A stretch of DNA of 64,000 nucleotides from Confluentibacter flavum (GCF_002843175.1 NZ_PJEO01000049.1:1-64000), one strand, 5' to 3'. Positions 28,214-37,947 are shown, counted from the stretch's first letter. The notes: a model not told the origin generated them from the sequence alone. Made by a program: numbers and translations.

Positions 28214-29746
28214 TTAATGTTTAAAATGACGTGTGCCCGTAAATACCATGGACACATTGTTTTCATTGCAGTAGTCAATACTTAATTGATCTTTTATAGA
28301 ACCACCCGGTTGAATAACAGCCGAAATGCCTGCATTTTTAGCAATTTCAACACAATCAGGAAAAGGGAAAAACGCATCACTTGCCATGACGGCACCCTTT
28401 AAATCGAAATTAAAAGATTGTGCTTTGTGGATGGCTTGCTCTAAAGCGTCCACCCGACTTGTTTGACCTGTCCCACCTGCGCATAATTGTTTGTTTTTAG
28501 CCAAGATGATGGTATTGGATTTGGTGTGCTTACATATTTTTGAAGCAAATAATAAATCGTTAATTTCGCTTGGTGTTGCGATATTCTTGGTAACGTTGGT
28601 CAGGTGTTCTTTAGCATCTGTAATGTTATCTTTATCTTGGACCAAAACACCATTTAAACAACTTCTGACATTAGTTTTTGGCAATTCAACAGCATTCAAA
28701 ATTAAAATAATTCGATTCTTTTTGCTTTGCAAAATTTCTAAAGCTTTTTCACTGTAAGCAGGCGCTATAATAACTTCGCAAAATAAACTGTTTATTTCTT
28801 GGGCGGTATCGCTGTCTATTTCTTTATTACTAATTAAAACACCTCCAAAAGCAGAAACAGGGTCACCTGCCAAGGCATCTATATAAGCTTGTTTTAATGT
28901 GTCTCGTTGGGCTAGACCACAGGCATTATTATGTTTTAAAATAGCGAACGTTGGTGCATCATTTTTAAATTCATTCATTAAATTAACGGCTGCGTCAACA
29001 TCCAATAGATTGTTGTAGCTCAATTCTTTTCCATGAAGTTTTGTAAAAATGGCATCAAAATCACCAAAGAAATAGCCTTTTTGATGGGGGTTTTCGCCAT
29101 AGCGTAGCACTTTTCCATTGTTCTCACTAATTTTTAAAACAACTTCGTCATTGTTTTTGTTGAAATAATTAAAAATGGCAGTGTCATAATGAGACGATAC
29201 GTTGAATGCTTTAGCGGCAAAACGTTTTCTGTTTTCTTCGGAAATGCTTCCGCTGTTTTCTGAAATAAGTTCTAAAAATTCAGCATAATCATCCACAGAC
29301 GATACACAAATAACATCAGCATAATTTTTGGCAGCGGCACGAATTAATGAAATACCGCCTATATCAATTTTTTCAATTATATCTTGCTCACTTGCGCCAG
29401 AAGCAACGGTTTTTTCAAACGGATATAAATCAACAATAACCACATCTATTTGAGGGATTTCAAATTCGGCCAATTCTGCTACGTCACCAGAATGGTTTTG
29501 TCTATTTAAAATACCACCAAAAACTTTTGGATGCAAGGTTTTTACACGACCCCCTAAAATGGAAGGGTACGATGTTATTTCTTCAACAGGAACAACATTA
29601 ATTCCTAAATCGTTAATAAAGCTTTGGGTGCCTCCTGTAGAGTAAATTGTTACGCCTTGACGGTTTAATTCTTTCACAATGGGTTCTAAACCGTCTTTAC
29701 TAAATACGGAGATTAAAGCAGATTTAATCTTTTTTTCGTTGCTCAT
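28214..29746 (-). CDS. purH: Bifunctional AICAR transformylase/IMP cyclohydrolase
   Basis: Catalyses the last two steps of IMP synthesis in the cytosol. The 510-residue length is normal. The N-terminal IMP cyclohydrolase (MGS-like) domain shows KSALISVFSKDGLEPIVKEL, YSTGGTQSFI and GGRVKTLHPKV; the transformylase domain shows RYGENPHQKGYF, LSYNNLLDVDAA, KHNNACGLA and the C-terminal QPGGSIKDQLSIDYCNENN, MVFTGTRHFKH. The gene is transcribed alone: a -7 box lies just upstream and a terminator downstream. Confidence 0.96.
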   Translation of the reverse strand: MSNEKKIKSALISVFSKDGLEPIVKELNRQGVTIYSTGGTQSFINDLGINVVPVEEITSYPSILGGRVKTLHPKVFGGILNRQNHSGDVAELAEFEIPQIDVVIVDLYPFEKTVASGASEQDIIEKIDIGGISLIRAAAKNYADVICVSSVDDYAEFLELISENSGSISEENRKRFAAKAFNVSSHYDTAIFNYFNKNNDEVVLKISENNGKVLRYGENPHQKGYFFGDFDAIFTKLHGKELSYNNLLDVDAAVNLMNEFKNDAPTFAILKHNNACGLAQRDTLKQAYIDALAGDPVSAFGGVLISNKEIDSDTAQEINSLFCEVIIAPAYSEKALEILQSKKNRIILILNAVELPKTNVRSCLNGVLVQDKDNITDAKEHLTNVTKNIATPSEINDLLFASKICKHTKSNTIILAKNKQLCAGGTGQTSRVDALEQAIHKAQSFNFDLKGAVMASDAFFPFPDCVEIAKNAGISAVIQPGGSIKDQLSIDYCNENNVSMVFTGTRHFKH

Positions 29747-29769
29747 TTTTGATGTGTTATATTAAGTTG

Positions 29770-29777
29770 CAAAAGTA
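29770..29777 (-). promoter_or_regulatory. -7 box for purH
   Basis: TACTTTTG on the minus strand fits TAnnTTTG and ends 24 bases before the purH ATG. No clear -33 element was found. Confidence 0.4.
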
Positions 29778-29898
29778 ATTATTTAAACTAAAATAAGTGC
29801 TTTGGAAGACTAAAAAACGAAGTGATTTTTTAACTATAAAAGGGAGTTGTTAACACTGGAAAGTTAAAAGTTAAAAGTTTTTCACTTATGTTTCTAAT

Positions 29899-30354
29899 TT
29901 AAAGTATTGAAGCTACTTTGGTACATACAAATTCTAAAAAGCGTTCGTCTGCTTCTGTAAACGGATCCGGTGTATTGGAATCTATATCTATTTGTCCAAT
30001 ATTTTTGCCATTTACAAAAATGGGAATAACAATCTCGGCTTTTACGGTAATGCTGCAAGCAATATAATTATCTTGTGTAGTAACATCTGGTACAACAAAA
30101 TTTTTATTGCTAATGGCTACTTGACCGCAAATGCCTTTTCCAAAAGGAATAATTGTGTGGTCTGTGGGAGCGCCTACATAAGGGCCTAAAATGAGTTCTT
30201 CTTTTTTGCCATTTCTAAAATAAAATCCCACCCAATTGTAATGTGGAATGCTTGCTTCAAGTAATTTACAAATAGCTAGAAGCCGTTTGTTTACTGAATT
30301 GTTAGGGTTTGAAACTATGGTTTCAATATGTGGTTTTAAAGGTTCAAACATCAT
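29899..30354 (-). CDS. GAF-domain protein, free methionine-(R)-sulfoxide reductase-like
   Basis: A 151-residue single GAF domain with the layout of fRMsr (YebR/MsrC), a cytosolic enzyme reducing free methionine-R-sulfoxide: NWVGFYFRN, LGPYVGAPTDHTIIPFGKGICGQVA, DNYIACS, EIVIPIF and IGQIDIDS. Two of the three family cysteines are seen (in GICGQ and YIACS); the first, usually in an ACTRI-like position, is replaced (TDHTII). The IACS Cys is the one expected to be catalytic, so activity with altered resolving chemistry is possible. The start could be either of the first two Met codons. The gene is divergent from xrtF with 68 bases between. Confidence 0.8.
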   Translation of the reverse strand: MMFEPLKPHIETIVSNPNNSVNKRLLAICKLLEASIPHYNWVGFYFRNGKKEELILGPYVGAPTDHTIIPFGKGICGQVAISNKNFVVPDVTTQDNYIACSITVKAEIVIPIFVNGKNIGQIDIDSNTPDPFTEADERFLEFVCTKVASIL

Positions 30355-30422
30355 CCCATTAAAAGTTTTGGTAAAAGTATTTAAAAAGCGTTAAATTCGG
30401 TTCGATATATAAATGATATATT

Positions 30423-30974
30423 TTGAAAGAACTTCTTATAAAATATAAATCTGTAACAAGGTTCGTGTTTACTTTTTTAATAGTGTATGCTGTGTTATCG
30501 ATAGCTTATAAATTCTATTTAAAGTTTTCTGAAGGGTCTCCATTTTATCCAGATTATATGACGCACATTGTAGCCATACAAAGCCAAGATTTGCTTGATG
30601 TAGTGGGTTATAATGCACGGGTAATACCCCATCCCGATGAACCTTCCATGAAACTTATAGTTAATGGTAAATATGTGGCCAGAATTATTGAGGGCTGTAA
30701 CTCGGTAAGCATTATTATTTTATTTGTGTCCTTTATTGTGGCCTTTTCGGGTAATTTAAAAGAAACCATCATTTTTGTCTTATCTGGAAGTGTTTTATTA
30801 TACGTGGTTAATTTACTTCGCATCGTTGTATTGTCCATAGGATTATACCATTATCCTTGGAGATCAAACATACTGCATCATGTTATTTTTCCGGGAATTA
30901 TTTACGGAATGGTATTTTTGCTTTGGATGTTTTGGGCGAATCGATTTTCTAAACTGACGAAAAAGAATGAGTAA
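30423..30974 (+). CDS. xrtF: Exosortase family protein XrtF
   Basis: A 183-residue polytopic membrane protein of the exosortase/archaeosortase superfamily, recognised as the Bacteroidota XrtF type. The catalytic triad is visible: Cys92 in EGCNSVSI, Arg133 in NLLRIVVL and His152 or His153 in LHHVIFPG. Exosortases are believed to process C-terminal sorting signals at the inner membrane. The start is TTG; an in-frame TGA at 30414-30416 excludes an upstream start. It overlaps the next gene by eight bases. No obvious sorted substrate is encoded in the window. Confidence 0.9.
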   Translation: MKELLIKYKSVTRFVFTFLIVYAVLSIAYKFYLKFSEGSPFYPDYMTHIVAIQSQDLLDVVGYNARVIPHPDEPSMKLIVNGKYVARIIEGCNSVSIIILFVSFIVAFSGNLKETIIFVLSGSVLLYVVNLLRIVVLSIGLYHYPWRSNILHHVIFPGIIYGMVFLLWMFWANRFSKLTKKNE

Positions 30975-31395
30975 GCCCGTTACTTATATATTACTTTTTA
31001 TACTATTCACGTTGCTGGTGCTGGTGAGGGTTTTCGAAAACGAGTTGTTTTATGACCCCTATTTAATCTTTTTTCAAAACGACTATTTATATATTGATAG
31101 TCCTAGACGGGAAGTTTTTAAAGTCACCCTCTTTACAACAGGTCGTTACATTATAAATACGGTTATTTCGTTGGGTATTTTATATTTGTTTTTTAAGGAT
31201 AAAAGTATTATTAAGTTTTCGGTAATGGTATATGTTGCTGCATTTATTATGTTAATAGGTCTTTATTTATATTTTGTTATTAGTCCGAGACAACAAGATT
31301 ATTATATGTTTTTTAATATTAGGCGGTTTTTAATTCAGCCCCTCTTTTTGTTGCTATTACTGCCGGCATTTTATTATTACAAGCTAAAACACTAG
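30967..31395 (+). CDS. XrtF system-associated membrane protein
   Basis: A 142-residue protein with about four transmembrane helices and a conserved N-terminal periplasmic loop (VRVFENELFYDPYLIFFQNDY). Its position, overlapping xrtF by eight bases, and the pattern RVFENxLFYDP match the small partner protein that regularly follows xrtF in Flavobacteriaceae. No enzymatic motif is present; a role as an accessory or assembly subunit of the exosortase is inferred from the fixed pairing. Confidence 0.85.
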   Translation: MSKPVTYILLFILFTLLVLVRVFENELFYDPYLIFFQNDYLYIDSPRREVFKVTLFTTGRYIINTVISLGILYLFFKDKSIIKFSVMVYVAAFIMLIGLYLYFVISPRQQDYYMFFNIRRFLIQPLFLLLLLPAFYYYKLKH

Positions 31396-31437
31396 TTGTT
31401 AATCAAATTATAAAAATTTATTTAAACATTATAAACC

Positions 31438-32340
31438 ATGAAAAAAAAACTTTTGATTCTTATGCTATCAGCACTTTGCTTTAGTAGCGGTTTTGCACAA
31501 CATGCCGGAAAACAATGGCTTGATGTAAATTATGCTAATGATGATCATATCTACCATAAACTTGATATCCATTTACCTAGCGTAGAAAAGCCTAAATACA
31601 AAGCCATCCTTGTGATATACGGTAGCGCTTGGTTTGCCAATAATATGAAACAAATGGGTTTTCAAGCGTTGGGCAAACCCTTATTGGATAGTGGTTTTGC
31701 GGTTATTTCGATTAATCATAGGTCGAGTGGAGATGCCATGTATCCCGCACAAATTAATGATGTTAAGGCAGCCATCCGTTTTATAAGAGCTAATGCGGAA
31801 GCCTACAATATTGATGCGTCGTTTATTGGCATAACGGGATTTTCTTCTGGTGGCCATTTAGCATCGTTGGCAGGAACCACAAATGGTGTTAAAACATTTA
31901 CTGTTGGCGAAAAAACAGTTGATATTGAAGGTGATTTAGGAAGTTATACCCAAGTGAGCAGTGCCGTTGACGCCGTGGTGGATTGGTTTGGCCCCATCGA
32001 TTTTACACGCATGGAAAACTGCACAACTACTAAAGATGATAAATCGCCCGAAGCGGCTTTAATAAAAGGCAATCCAGCAGATCATTTAGATATGTTAGCG
32101 CTCATTAATCCGATGACCTTTATTGATAACAAAGCCCCACATTTTTTGGTGATTCATGGCGAGGCAGATAATGTGGTGCCACATTGCCAAAGCGTGTTTT
32201 TCTCTGAAGCTTTAAAAGAAAAAGGCTTGTTAAACGAATTTATTTCGGTGCCCAACGGACAGCACGGCCCTGTAACATTTAATGAAAATACCTTTAAAAA
32301 GATGAGTGATTTCTTTTTGATGGAAGCTGGGAAGAAATGA
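31438..32340 (+). CDS. Secreted alpha/beta-hydrolase (esterase)
   Basis: A 300-residue protein with a signal peptide ending SGFAQ and an alpha/beta-hydrolase fold. The nucleophile Ser is in GFSSGGH (GxSxG), the acid Asp probably in HGEADNVVP and the His in NGQHGP. The oxyanion region reads YGSAWF rather than the HGGGW of typical carboxylesterases. Related Bacteroidota proteins act on acyl or acetyl groups of glycans, but the substrate here is unknown. It stands alone 43 bases after the XrtF pair and just before the second cassette-like unit. Confidence 0.82.
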   Translation: MKKKLLILMLSALCFSSGFAQHAGKQWLDVNYANDDHIYHKLDIHLPSVEKPKYKAILVIYGSAWFANNMKQMGFQALGKPLLDSGFAVISINHRSSGDAMYPAQINDVKAAIRFIRANAEAYNIDASFIGITGFSSGGHLASLAGTTNGVKTFTVGEKTVDIEGDLGSYTQVSSAVDAVVDWFGPIDFTRMENCTTTKDDKSPEAALIKGNPADHLDMLALINPMTFIDNKAPHFLVIHGEADNVVPHCQSVFFSEALKEKGLLNEFISVPNGQHGPVTFNENTFKKMSDFFLMEAGKK

Positions 32341-32435
32341 TTTTCTGGTTGTTTAATTACTTGGTTTTGTAGAATATTTCTACTATCTTCGTTTTGCTTT
32401 GGTACAAAACGTTAAAACGATTTCATATCATTGCA

Positions 32436-33366
32436 TTAGTACCAATGGTACACATCACGACAAAAAAATGGACATTGTAAAACATAACAAATCAGCTTGG
32501 GACAATTACGTTGACAAGAAAGACCGGTGGACAATTCCTGTTTCCGAACAAGAATTAGAAAATGCAAAAAGTGGAAACTGGAATATTGTTTTGACACCGA
32601 AAAAATCCGTTCCTTACAATTGGTTTCCTGACTTAAAAGGTTTAAAAATTTTAGGACTAGCATCTGGTGGCGGACAACAAGGGCCTATTCTGGCGACTTT
32701 GGGGGCAGATGTTACAATTTTTGACAATTCCGAAAGGCAGCTACAACAAGACAAAACTTTAAGTGACAAATTTGACCTTGGTATAAAAACAGTTCAAGGA
32801 GATATGAAAGACCTTTCAGTGTTTGAAAATAATTCATTTGACCTGATTTTTAACCCTTGTTCCATACTTTTCGTCGACAATGTTTTACCAGTTTGGAAAG
32901 AATGCGTCCGAGTTTTGAAACCAAACGGAATTTTAATGACAGGTTTAATCAATCCAATTTCATTTCAACTTGACGAAGAAAGTTTGAAACTAATTTATAA
33001 GCAACCATTTTCAGACCTGCACTCATTACCGACGGAAAGATTAGAAGAATTGAAAAAGAACAATGAAGCTTTGGTATTTGGACATAGTTTGACAGACCAA
33101 ATTAGCGGACAATTAGACGCTGGTTTTAGCTTGACAAATATGTATGAAGATAATTGGGGTGGAGAAAATGGAATGGACGAATTTTTTCCTGCATTCATAG
33201 CAACAAGATCCGTAAAACGACTATAATGACAGGCAAAAAACAACTGGTACTAACGTCGGCTATTTCGCTGCATTTAGGTAAAATAATGTTTACATTTATT
33301 AACAAACAATTCGGTTTCAGAATGTACTCAAGTAATAATTCTGCGACCAAAAAATAGCCGTAAGCG
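32436..33366 (+). mobile_element. Integron-cassette-like one-gene unit (copy 2)
   Basis: The unit begins at TTAGTACCA (32436-32444), which recurs as an exact inverted copy TGGTACTAA at 33245-33253 where the attC-like hairpin opens. It carries one ORF starting 33 bases inside and ends at the CG/TT point of CGTTAAAC (33365-33372). A direct repeat CGTTAAA is present at 32410-32416 as well, left of the unit. No transposase, recombinase or IS end is visible. The layout is the same as that of copy 1 at 13393-14081, although gene and hairpin core sequences differ. Confidence 0.45.
32468..33226 (+). CDS. Class I SAM-dependent methyltransferase, cassette-borne
   Basis: A 252-residue cytosolic protein with a Rossmann methyltransferase core: motif I LKILGLASGGGQQGPIL, the acidic end of strand 2 VTIFDNSERQL, motif II region TVQGDMKDLSVF and NSFDLIFNPCSILFV, then VLKPNGILMTGLINP. 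The small-molecule or protein substrate cannot be told. An upstream frame to 32399 would start outside the cassette boundary and lacks family features, so MDIVKHNKSAWD at 32468 is preferred. The gene lies 18 bases before the attC-like hairpin. Related enzymes of this type (KHNKxAWDxxV) are, to my knowledge, widespread and often horizontally moved. Confidence 0.8.
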   Translation: MDIVKHNKSAWDNYVDKKDRWTIPVSEQELENAKSGNWNIVLTPKKSVPYNWFPDLKGLKILGLASGGGQQGPILATLGADVTIFDNSERQLQQDKTLSDKFDLGIKTVQGDMKDLSVFENNSFDLIFNPCSILFVDNVLPVWKECVRVLKPNGILMTGLINPISFQLDEESLKLIYKQPFSDLHSLPTERLEELKKNNEALVFGHSLTDQISGQLDAGFSLTNMYEDNWGGENGMDEFFPAFIATRSVKRL

Positions 33367-33372
33367 TTAAAC
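33248..33372 (+). repeat. attC-like imperfect inverted repeat (copy 2)
   Basis: The outer arms TAACG (33251-33255) and CGTTA (33365-33369) and the inner arms CGGCTATTT (33257-33265) and AAATAGCCG (33352-33360) are perfect complements, separated by unequal 1- and 4-base spacers that would leave extrahelical bases. Pairing continues imperfectly (CGCTGCATT against AATTCTGCG). The 3' end GTTAAAC fits GTTRRRY and is identical to that of copy 1; the centre is variable. Length is 125 bp. The structure resembles an integron attC site, though the 5' box TACTAAC fits RYYYAAC only partly. Confidence 0.5.
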
Positions 33373-33453
33373 AAACACAAAAAAACGCTTCAAAATCAAT
33401 TAATATTTATCTGGTGATTTGCCATTCACCTTATTTAATAGATACATTCTAAA

Positions 33454-33545
33454 CGTATCATTTTCGTATATTTAGTATCCTATCGTATCAACTTTTTAAA
33501 AATTATATCGTATCATTATTGCAAATTTTCGTATCTAATCGTATA
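33454..33545. repeat. Iterated CGTAT motif between cassette and groL terminator
   Basis: CGTAT(C/A) occurs at 33454, 33465, 33484, 33509, 33530 and 33540, with AGTATC at 33474. Steps of 11, 9, 10, 25, 21 and 10 bases keep the copies near one helical face. No gene, promoter box or CRISPR-like spacer pattern was seen. The surrounding 33373-33637 contains no coding frame; its function is unknown. Confidence 0.5.
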
Positions 33546-33637
33546 TTATTTTAGAAATATTTTCTGCAATTTTCTTACTATATGAATCAAGTCTTTATTC
33601 CAAATGATTCTGTAAAAATAAAACCTCTTAACACAAA

Positions 33638-33670
33638 AAAAAACGCTTCAAACCAAATTGAAGCGTTTTT
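33638..33670 (-). terminator. Terminator after groL
   Basis: AAAAACGCTTCAA and TTGAAGCGTTTTT form a 13-bp stem about 28 bases beyond the groL stop. An imperfect copy of the left arm with its flank (AACACAAAAAAACGCTTCAA) also occurs at about 33374-33393, without the right arm. Confidence 0.85.
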
Positions 33671-33697
33671 AATATTTTGCGTGTCGAGGCTCTCGAC

Positions 33698-35436
<1,739 letters not shown>

Positions 35437-35437
35437 T

Positions 35438-35713
35438 TTAAACAATAGCTAATATGTCGCTTTCACGCATGATTAAATAGTCTTTACCTTCTAATTTAAG
35501 TTCTGTACCAGCATATTTTCCATAAAGCACAGTATCGCCAACTTTAACGGTAATAGGCTCGTCTTTTGTGCCTTTTCCAGCAGCTATGACAGTTCCTTTT
35601 TGCGGTTTTTCTTTAGCGTTGTCTGGAATGATAATTCCTGATGCTGTTTTGGTTTCAGCGGCAGCAGGTTCTATAAGGACTCTATCTGCTAATGGTTTAA
35701 TGTTTAATCCCAT
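35438..35713 (-). CDS. groS: Co-chaperonin GroES
   Basis: The 91-residue heptameric lid of GroEL. Family signature [38 protein letters not shown] with the mobile loop, then [33 protein letters not shown], is complete. It is the first gene of the groSL operon; no CIRCE-type operator was seen upstream. Confidence 0.97.
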   Translation of the reverse strand: MGLNIKPLADRVLIEPAAAETKTASGIIIPDNAKEKPQKGTVIAAGKGTKDEPITVKVGDTVLYGKYAGTELKLEGKDYLIMRESDILAIV

Positions 35714-35810
35714 GTGATTATACGTTTTAAATTATTAAGTTATTATTTAATGATGATACAATAGTCTAAAATTGTGCCAATAGCTGTAAACTGACAAACT
35801 TGCAGAAATA

Positions 35811-35841
35811 AAAAATGCCAACGGTTTTAGTTGGCATTTTT
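35811..35841 (-). terminator. Terminator between secG and groS
   Basis: AAAAATGCCAAC and GTTGGCATTTTT form a perfect 12-bp stem with a short loop, 20 bases after the secG stop on the minus strand, so groS is probably transcribed from its own promoter. Confidence 0.85.
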
Positions 35842-35861
35842 ATTTATATTAAGAACCGTGA

Positions 35862-36224
35862 CTATTCGGGTGTCTCGGTTGCTGGTTCACTAGTTGTAGG
35901 GTTTGGTAAAGGTTGCACCGGAGGTATTTGCTCCAAAGGTTGTGCCGATGGATCGATATCCAAAGCTTTAGAATCGACACTTTGTATGCCTCTGTTTATG
36001 GCAACATTGGAAACTAAAATTAATACCAACAGGATAGTAGCCAAAGTCCATGTGCTTTTATCTAAAAAATCGGTTGTTTTTTTTACGCCACCTAATTGTT
36101 GAGTGCCACCGCCACCAAATGATGAGGATAATCCGCCTCCTTTAGGGTTTTGCACCATTATTACAACTATTAATAAAAATGCTACGATAACAATCAGTGC
36201 CAAAAATATTGAAAATGTGCTCAT
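35862..36224 (-). CDS. secG: Preprotein translocase subunit SecG
   Basis: A 120-residue membrane subunit of the SecYEG channel. Two transmembrane helices (IFLALIVIVAFLLIVVIMVQ and ATILLVLILVSNVAI) flank the conserved QNPKGGGLSSSFGGGG loop. The acidic, Pro-rich C-terminal tail of about 35 residues is longer than in enterobacteria, as is common in Bacteroidota. It starts two bases after the upstream TPR-like gene ends, so they are probably cotranscribed. Confidence 0.93.
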   Translation of the reverse strand: MSTFSIFLALIVIVAFLLIVVIMVQNPKGGGLSSSFGGGGTQQLGGVKKTTDFLDKSTWTLATILLVLILVSNVAINRGIQSVDSKALDIDPSAQPLEQIPPVQPLPNPTTSEPATETPE

Positions 36225-36226
36225 TA

Positions 36227-37201
36227 TTACTTATTATTTTGTTCTTGTAATTCTTCTACTGCTTTAATTTGGATTGCAAAGAAACTACTTTTTTCTGGAT
36301 ATTTCAAACTTAAAATTTTATAAGATTGAATTGCTTTTGAATAGTTTTTTTGCTCTACATAAATACGTGCCAAAGTCTCTGTCATTAATTCTTCTGGTTG
36401 GATATTTTGCAATTTTGCCAGATTGAGTTTTAGGTTAGCAGGCGTTCTTGGATCTATTTTAGGGTTTTGCGAAATGAATTTATCAATGAGTTGAAACTTT
36501 TTTGTCTTTTCAAAATTATCTTCTACTACTGTTTCATTTGAAATTTCAGGTTCTTTATTTTCTGGTTGAGGTGTTTCAACGGTGTCGTTATCTCTTTTTA
36601 TTGGACTAAAGCGGGTCAGCTTAAGCCACTCAGTAAACGAATGCGATTCACGTTTATCAAACTCCAAGGGTTTTCCAAGCTTTAAAATATCGCTTGCCGA
36701 CATGTCTTGTGTCACTGTGGTGTCTGGTGTTGCTTCTTCAATAGTATCAGAAGTATCTAACGTAAACGGAATTACTTTTTTAACGCGTTCTTCTTTGGGC
36801 TCAAATAATGCAGGGTCTAGCGCCCCTGTGGTGTCCATAATTTGTTGCTTTAATCTATCATCAATGGTCACCCGTTTATTTACTGAGATATCTTCCATAG
36901 ATACGTCTATGGTTTTCAGATATTCATCATTTTGCTTGATGATTTGTGAGATTTCGTTTTGAATAAAAGCTTCGGAGGTTATAAAATCGAATAATATGCT
37001 TCTGTCTGCCGTATAGGCTGCCGTTGTTTTAAGTTCTTGATTGTATTTAAAACTTTCCTGACTCTTTAAACCTTTTAAATATAAAGCTCTTGCCGATTGA
37101 AAATAAGGATACGATTCAATAATGGCATGTATGGCATTTGTTTGGTATCCCGTGATATTAACCGGATTTGATAGTAAATATGTAAACTCTTGCTTATTCA
37201 A
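36227..37201 (-). CDS. Conserved flavobacterial protein with TPR-like C-terminus
   Basis: A 324-residue, mostly helical cytosolic protein without signal peptide. The N-terminal 80 residues (NPVNITGYQTNAIHAIIESYPYFQSARALYLKGLK) form a conserved helical segment; the middle (about 120-230) is low-complexity and acidic with many Thr and Glu; the last 60 residues are TPR-like (ETLARIYVEQKNYSKAIQSYKILSLKYPEKSSFFAIQI). I know this only as a conserved neighbour of lptE and secG in Flavobacteriaceae; its function is not established. Confidence 0.75.
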   Translation of the reverse strand: MNKQEFTYLLSNPVNITGYQTNAIHAIIESYPYFQSARALYLKGLKSQESFKYNQELKTTAAYTADRSILFDFITSEAFIQNEISQIIKQNDEYLKTIDVSMEDISVNKRVTIDDRLKQQIMDTTGALDPALFEPKEERVKKVIPFTLDTSDTIEEATPDTTVTQDMSASDILKLGKPLEFDKRESHSFTEWLKLTRFSPIKRDNDTVETPQPENKEPEISNETVVEDNFEKTKKFQLIDKFISQNPKIDPRTPANLKLNLAKLQNIQPEELMTETLARIYVEQKNYSKAIQSYKILSLKYPEKSSFFAIQIKAVEELQEQNNK

Positions 37202-37299
37202 ATGATTCAGGTTTCAAACTATTTTTTTGATGGGTATATTTTCATTTTAAAGCTTAACATCATACGACTTAACAACAAACGACTCAACATCAAACACCA

Positions 37300-37806
37300 T
37301 TACCATTTAGCCAAAGATGCATTAAATATATCTTGGGTAATACGTTCGAAAATTTCTTCTATGGCCGTGTCTTTCTGACCGCCTATTAATTGAGCACTTC
37401 CAGCATAATCATAAAAAAATGTAAAAGGGGTATCAAACTCCGCTTCTTCATCATTTTTATCGTAAAAGTGAACTTTTACGGTAATGGTTAATCTGTTTTG
37501 GGCAGCAGTTTGTTGAGATGTTGCGGTGGTGGGTGAAATTCTATAGTCTATTATTTCGCCTTCATAAACAATATCGCCATTGGAGTTTACATTGGTTAAA
37601 TTGGTTTGGTTTTCTAATATGGCAATAAGTGCATTTCTAAAATCCACTTCCAATCCAGGCTCTACCAATAAAGAGTTGTTTTCAAAACGATTGACCTGAA
37701 ACGTTTTGGTATTAGATGATATGGAAGCTCCAGTAAATGAATAAAATCCACAGCCAGCCAAACTGAAAGCTATTAATAATAATACAATATATTTGAATGG
37801 TTTCAT
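37300..37806 (-). CDS. lptE: LPS-assembly lipoprotein LptE
   Basis: A 168-residue lipoprotein (SLAGCGFYSF, Cys19) with the LptE pattern: GCGFYSFTGASI after lipidation, then VNRFENNSLLVEPGLEVDFRNAL and YEGEIIDYRISP, ending in a helical QDIFNASLAKW. LptE plugs the LptD barrel in the outer membrane during lipopolysaccharide export. It lies 98 bases upstream (in transcription) of the TPR-like gene and 141 bases after the sigma-54-type regulator, which fits the usual flavobacterial order miaB, regulator, lptE, secG, groS, groL. Confidence 0.88.
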   Translation of the reverse strand: MKPFKYIVLLLIAFSLAGCGFYSFTGASISSNTKTFQVNRFENNSLLVEPGLEVDFRNALIAILENQTNLTNVNSNGDIVYEGEIIDYRISPTTATSQQTAAQNRLTITVKVHFYDKNDEEAEFDTPFTFFYDYAGSAQLIGGQKDTAIEEIFERITQDIFNASLAKW

Positions 37807-37834
37807 CTGTTTAAATTATTTTCTATTTCGGTCA

Positions 37835-37852
37835 TCCCGATAGCTATCGGGA
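37835..37852. repeat. Short perfect palindrome (CCCGATAGCTATCGGG family)
   Basis: TCCCGATAGCTATCGGGA is an 18-base perfect palindrome, preceded by GTCA, 29 bases upstream of lptE. This is a second dispersed palindromic repeat type in such genomes as far as I recall; only one copy is in the window. Confidence 0.7.
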
Positions 37853-37947
37853 GCAACACCCTGAATATTCATCCTCGTGTTTGAATGTGGTTCACATGGG
37901 TGTTTCATATACGTTTAATAATGATTTTGTTTTAATTAAACTTGAAA

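Noticed and set aside
28093-28278. 61-codon minus-strand ORF downstream of purH
   Set aside because: It spans the purH terminator and overlaps the purH 3' end in another frame.
33154-33380. Small ORFs on both strands over the hairpin downstream of the methyltransferase
   Set aside because: They overlap the methyltransferase end and the inverted repeat; composition is that of the hairpin, not of coding sequence.
33454-33545. CRISPR-like array
   Set aside because: Repeats are only 5-6 bases, spacers unequal and short, and no cas genes are near.
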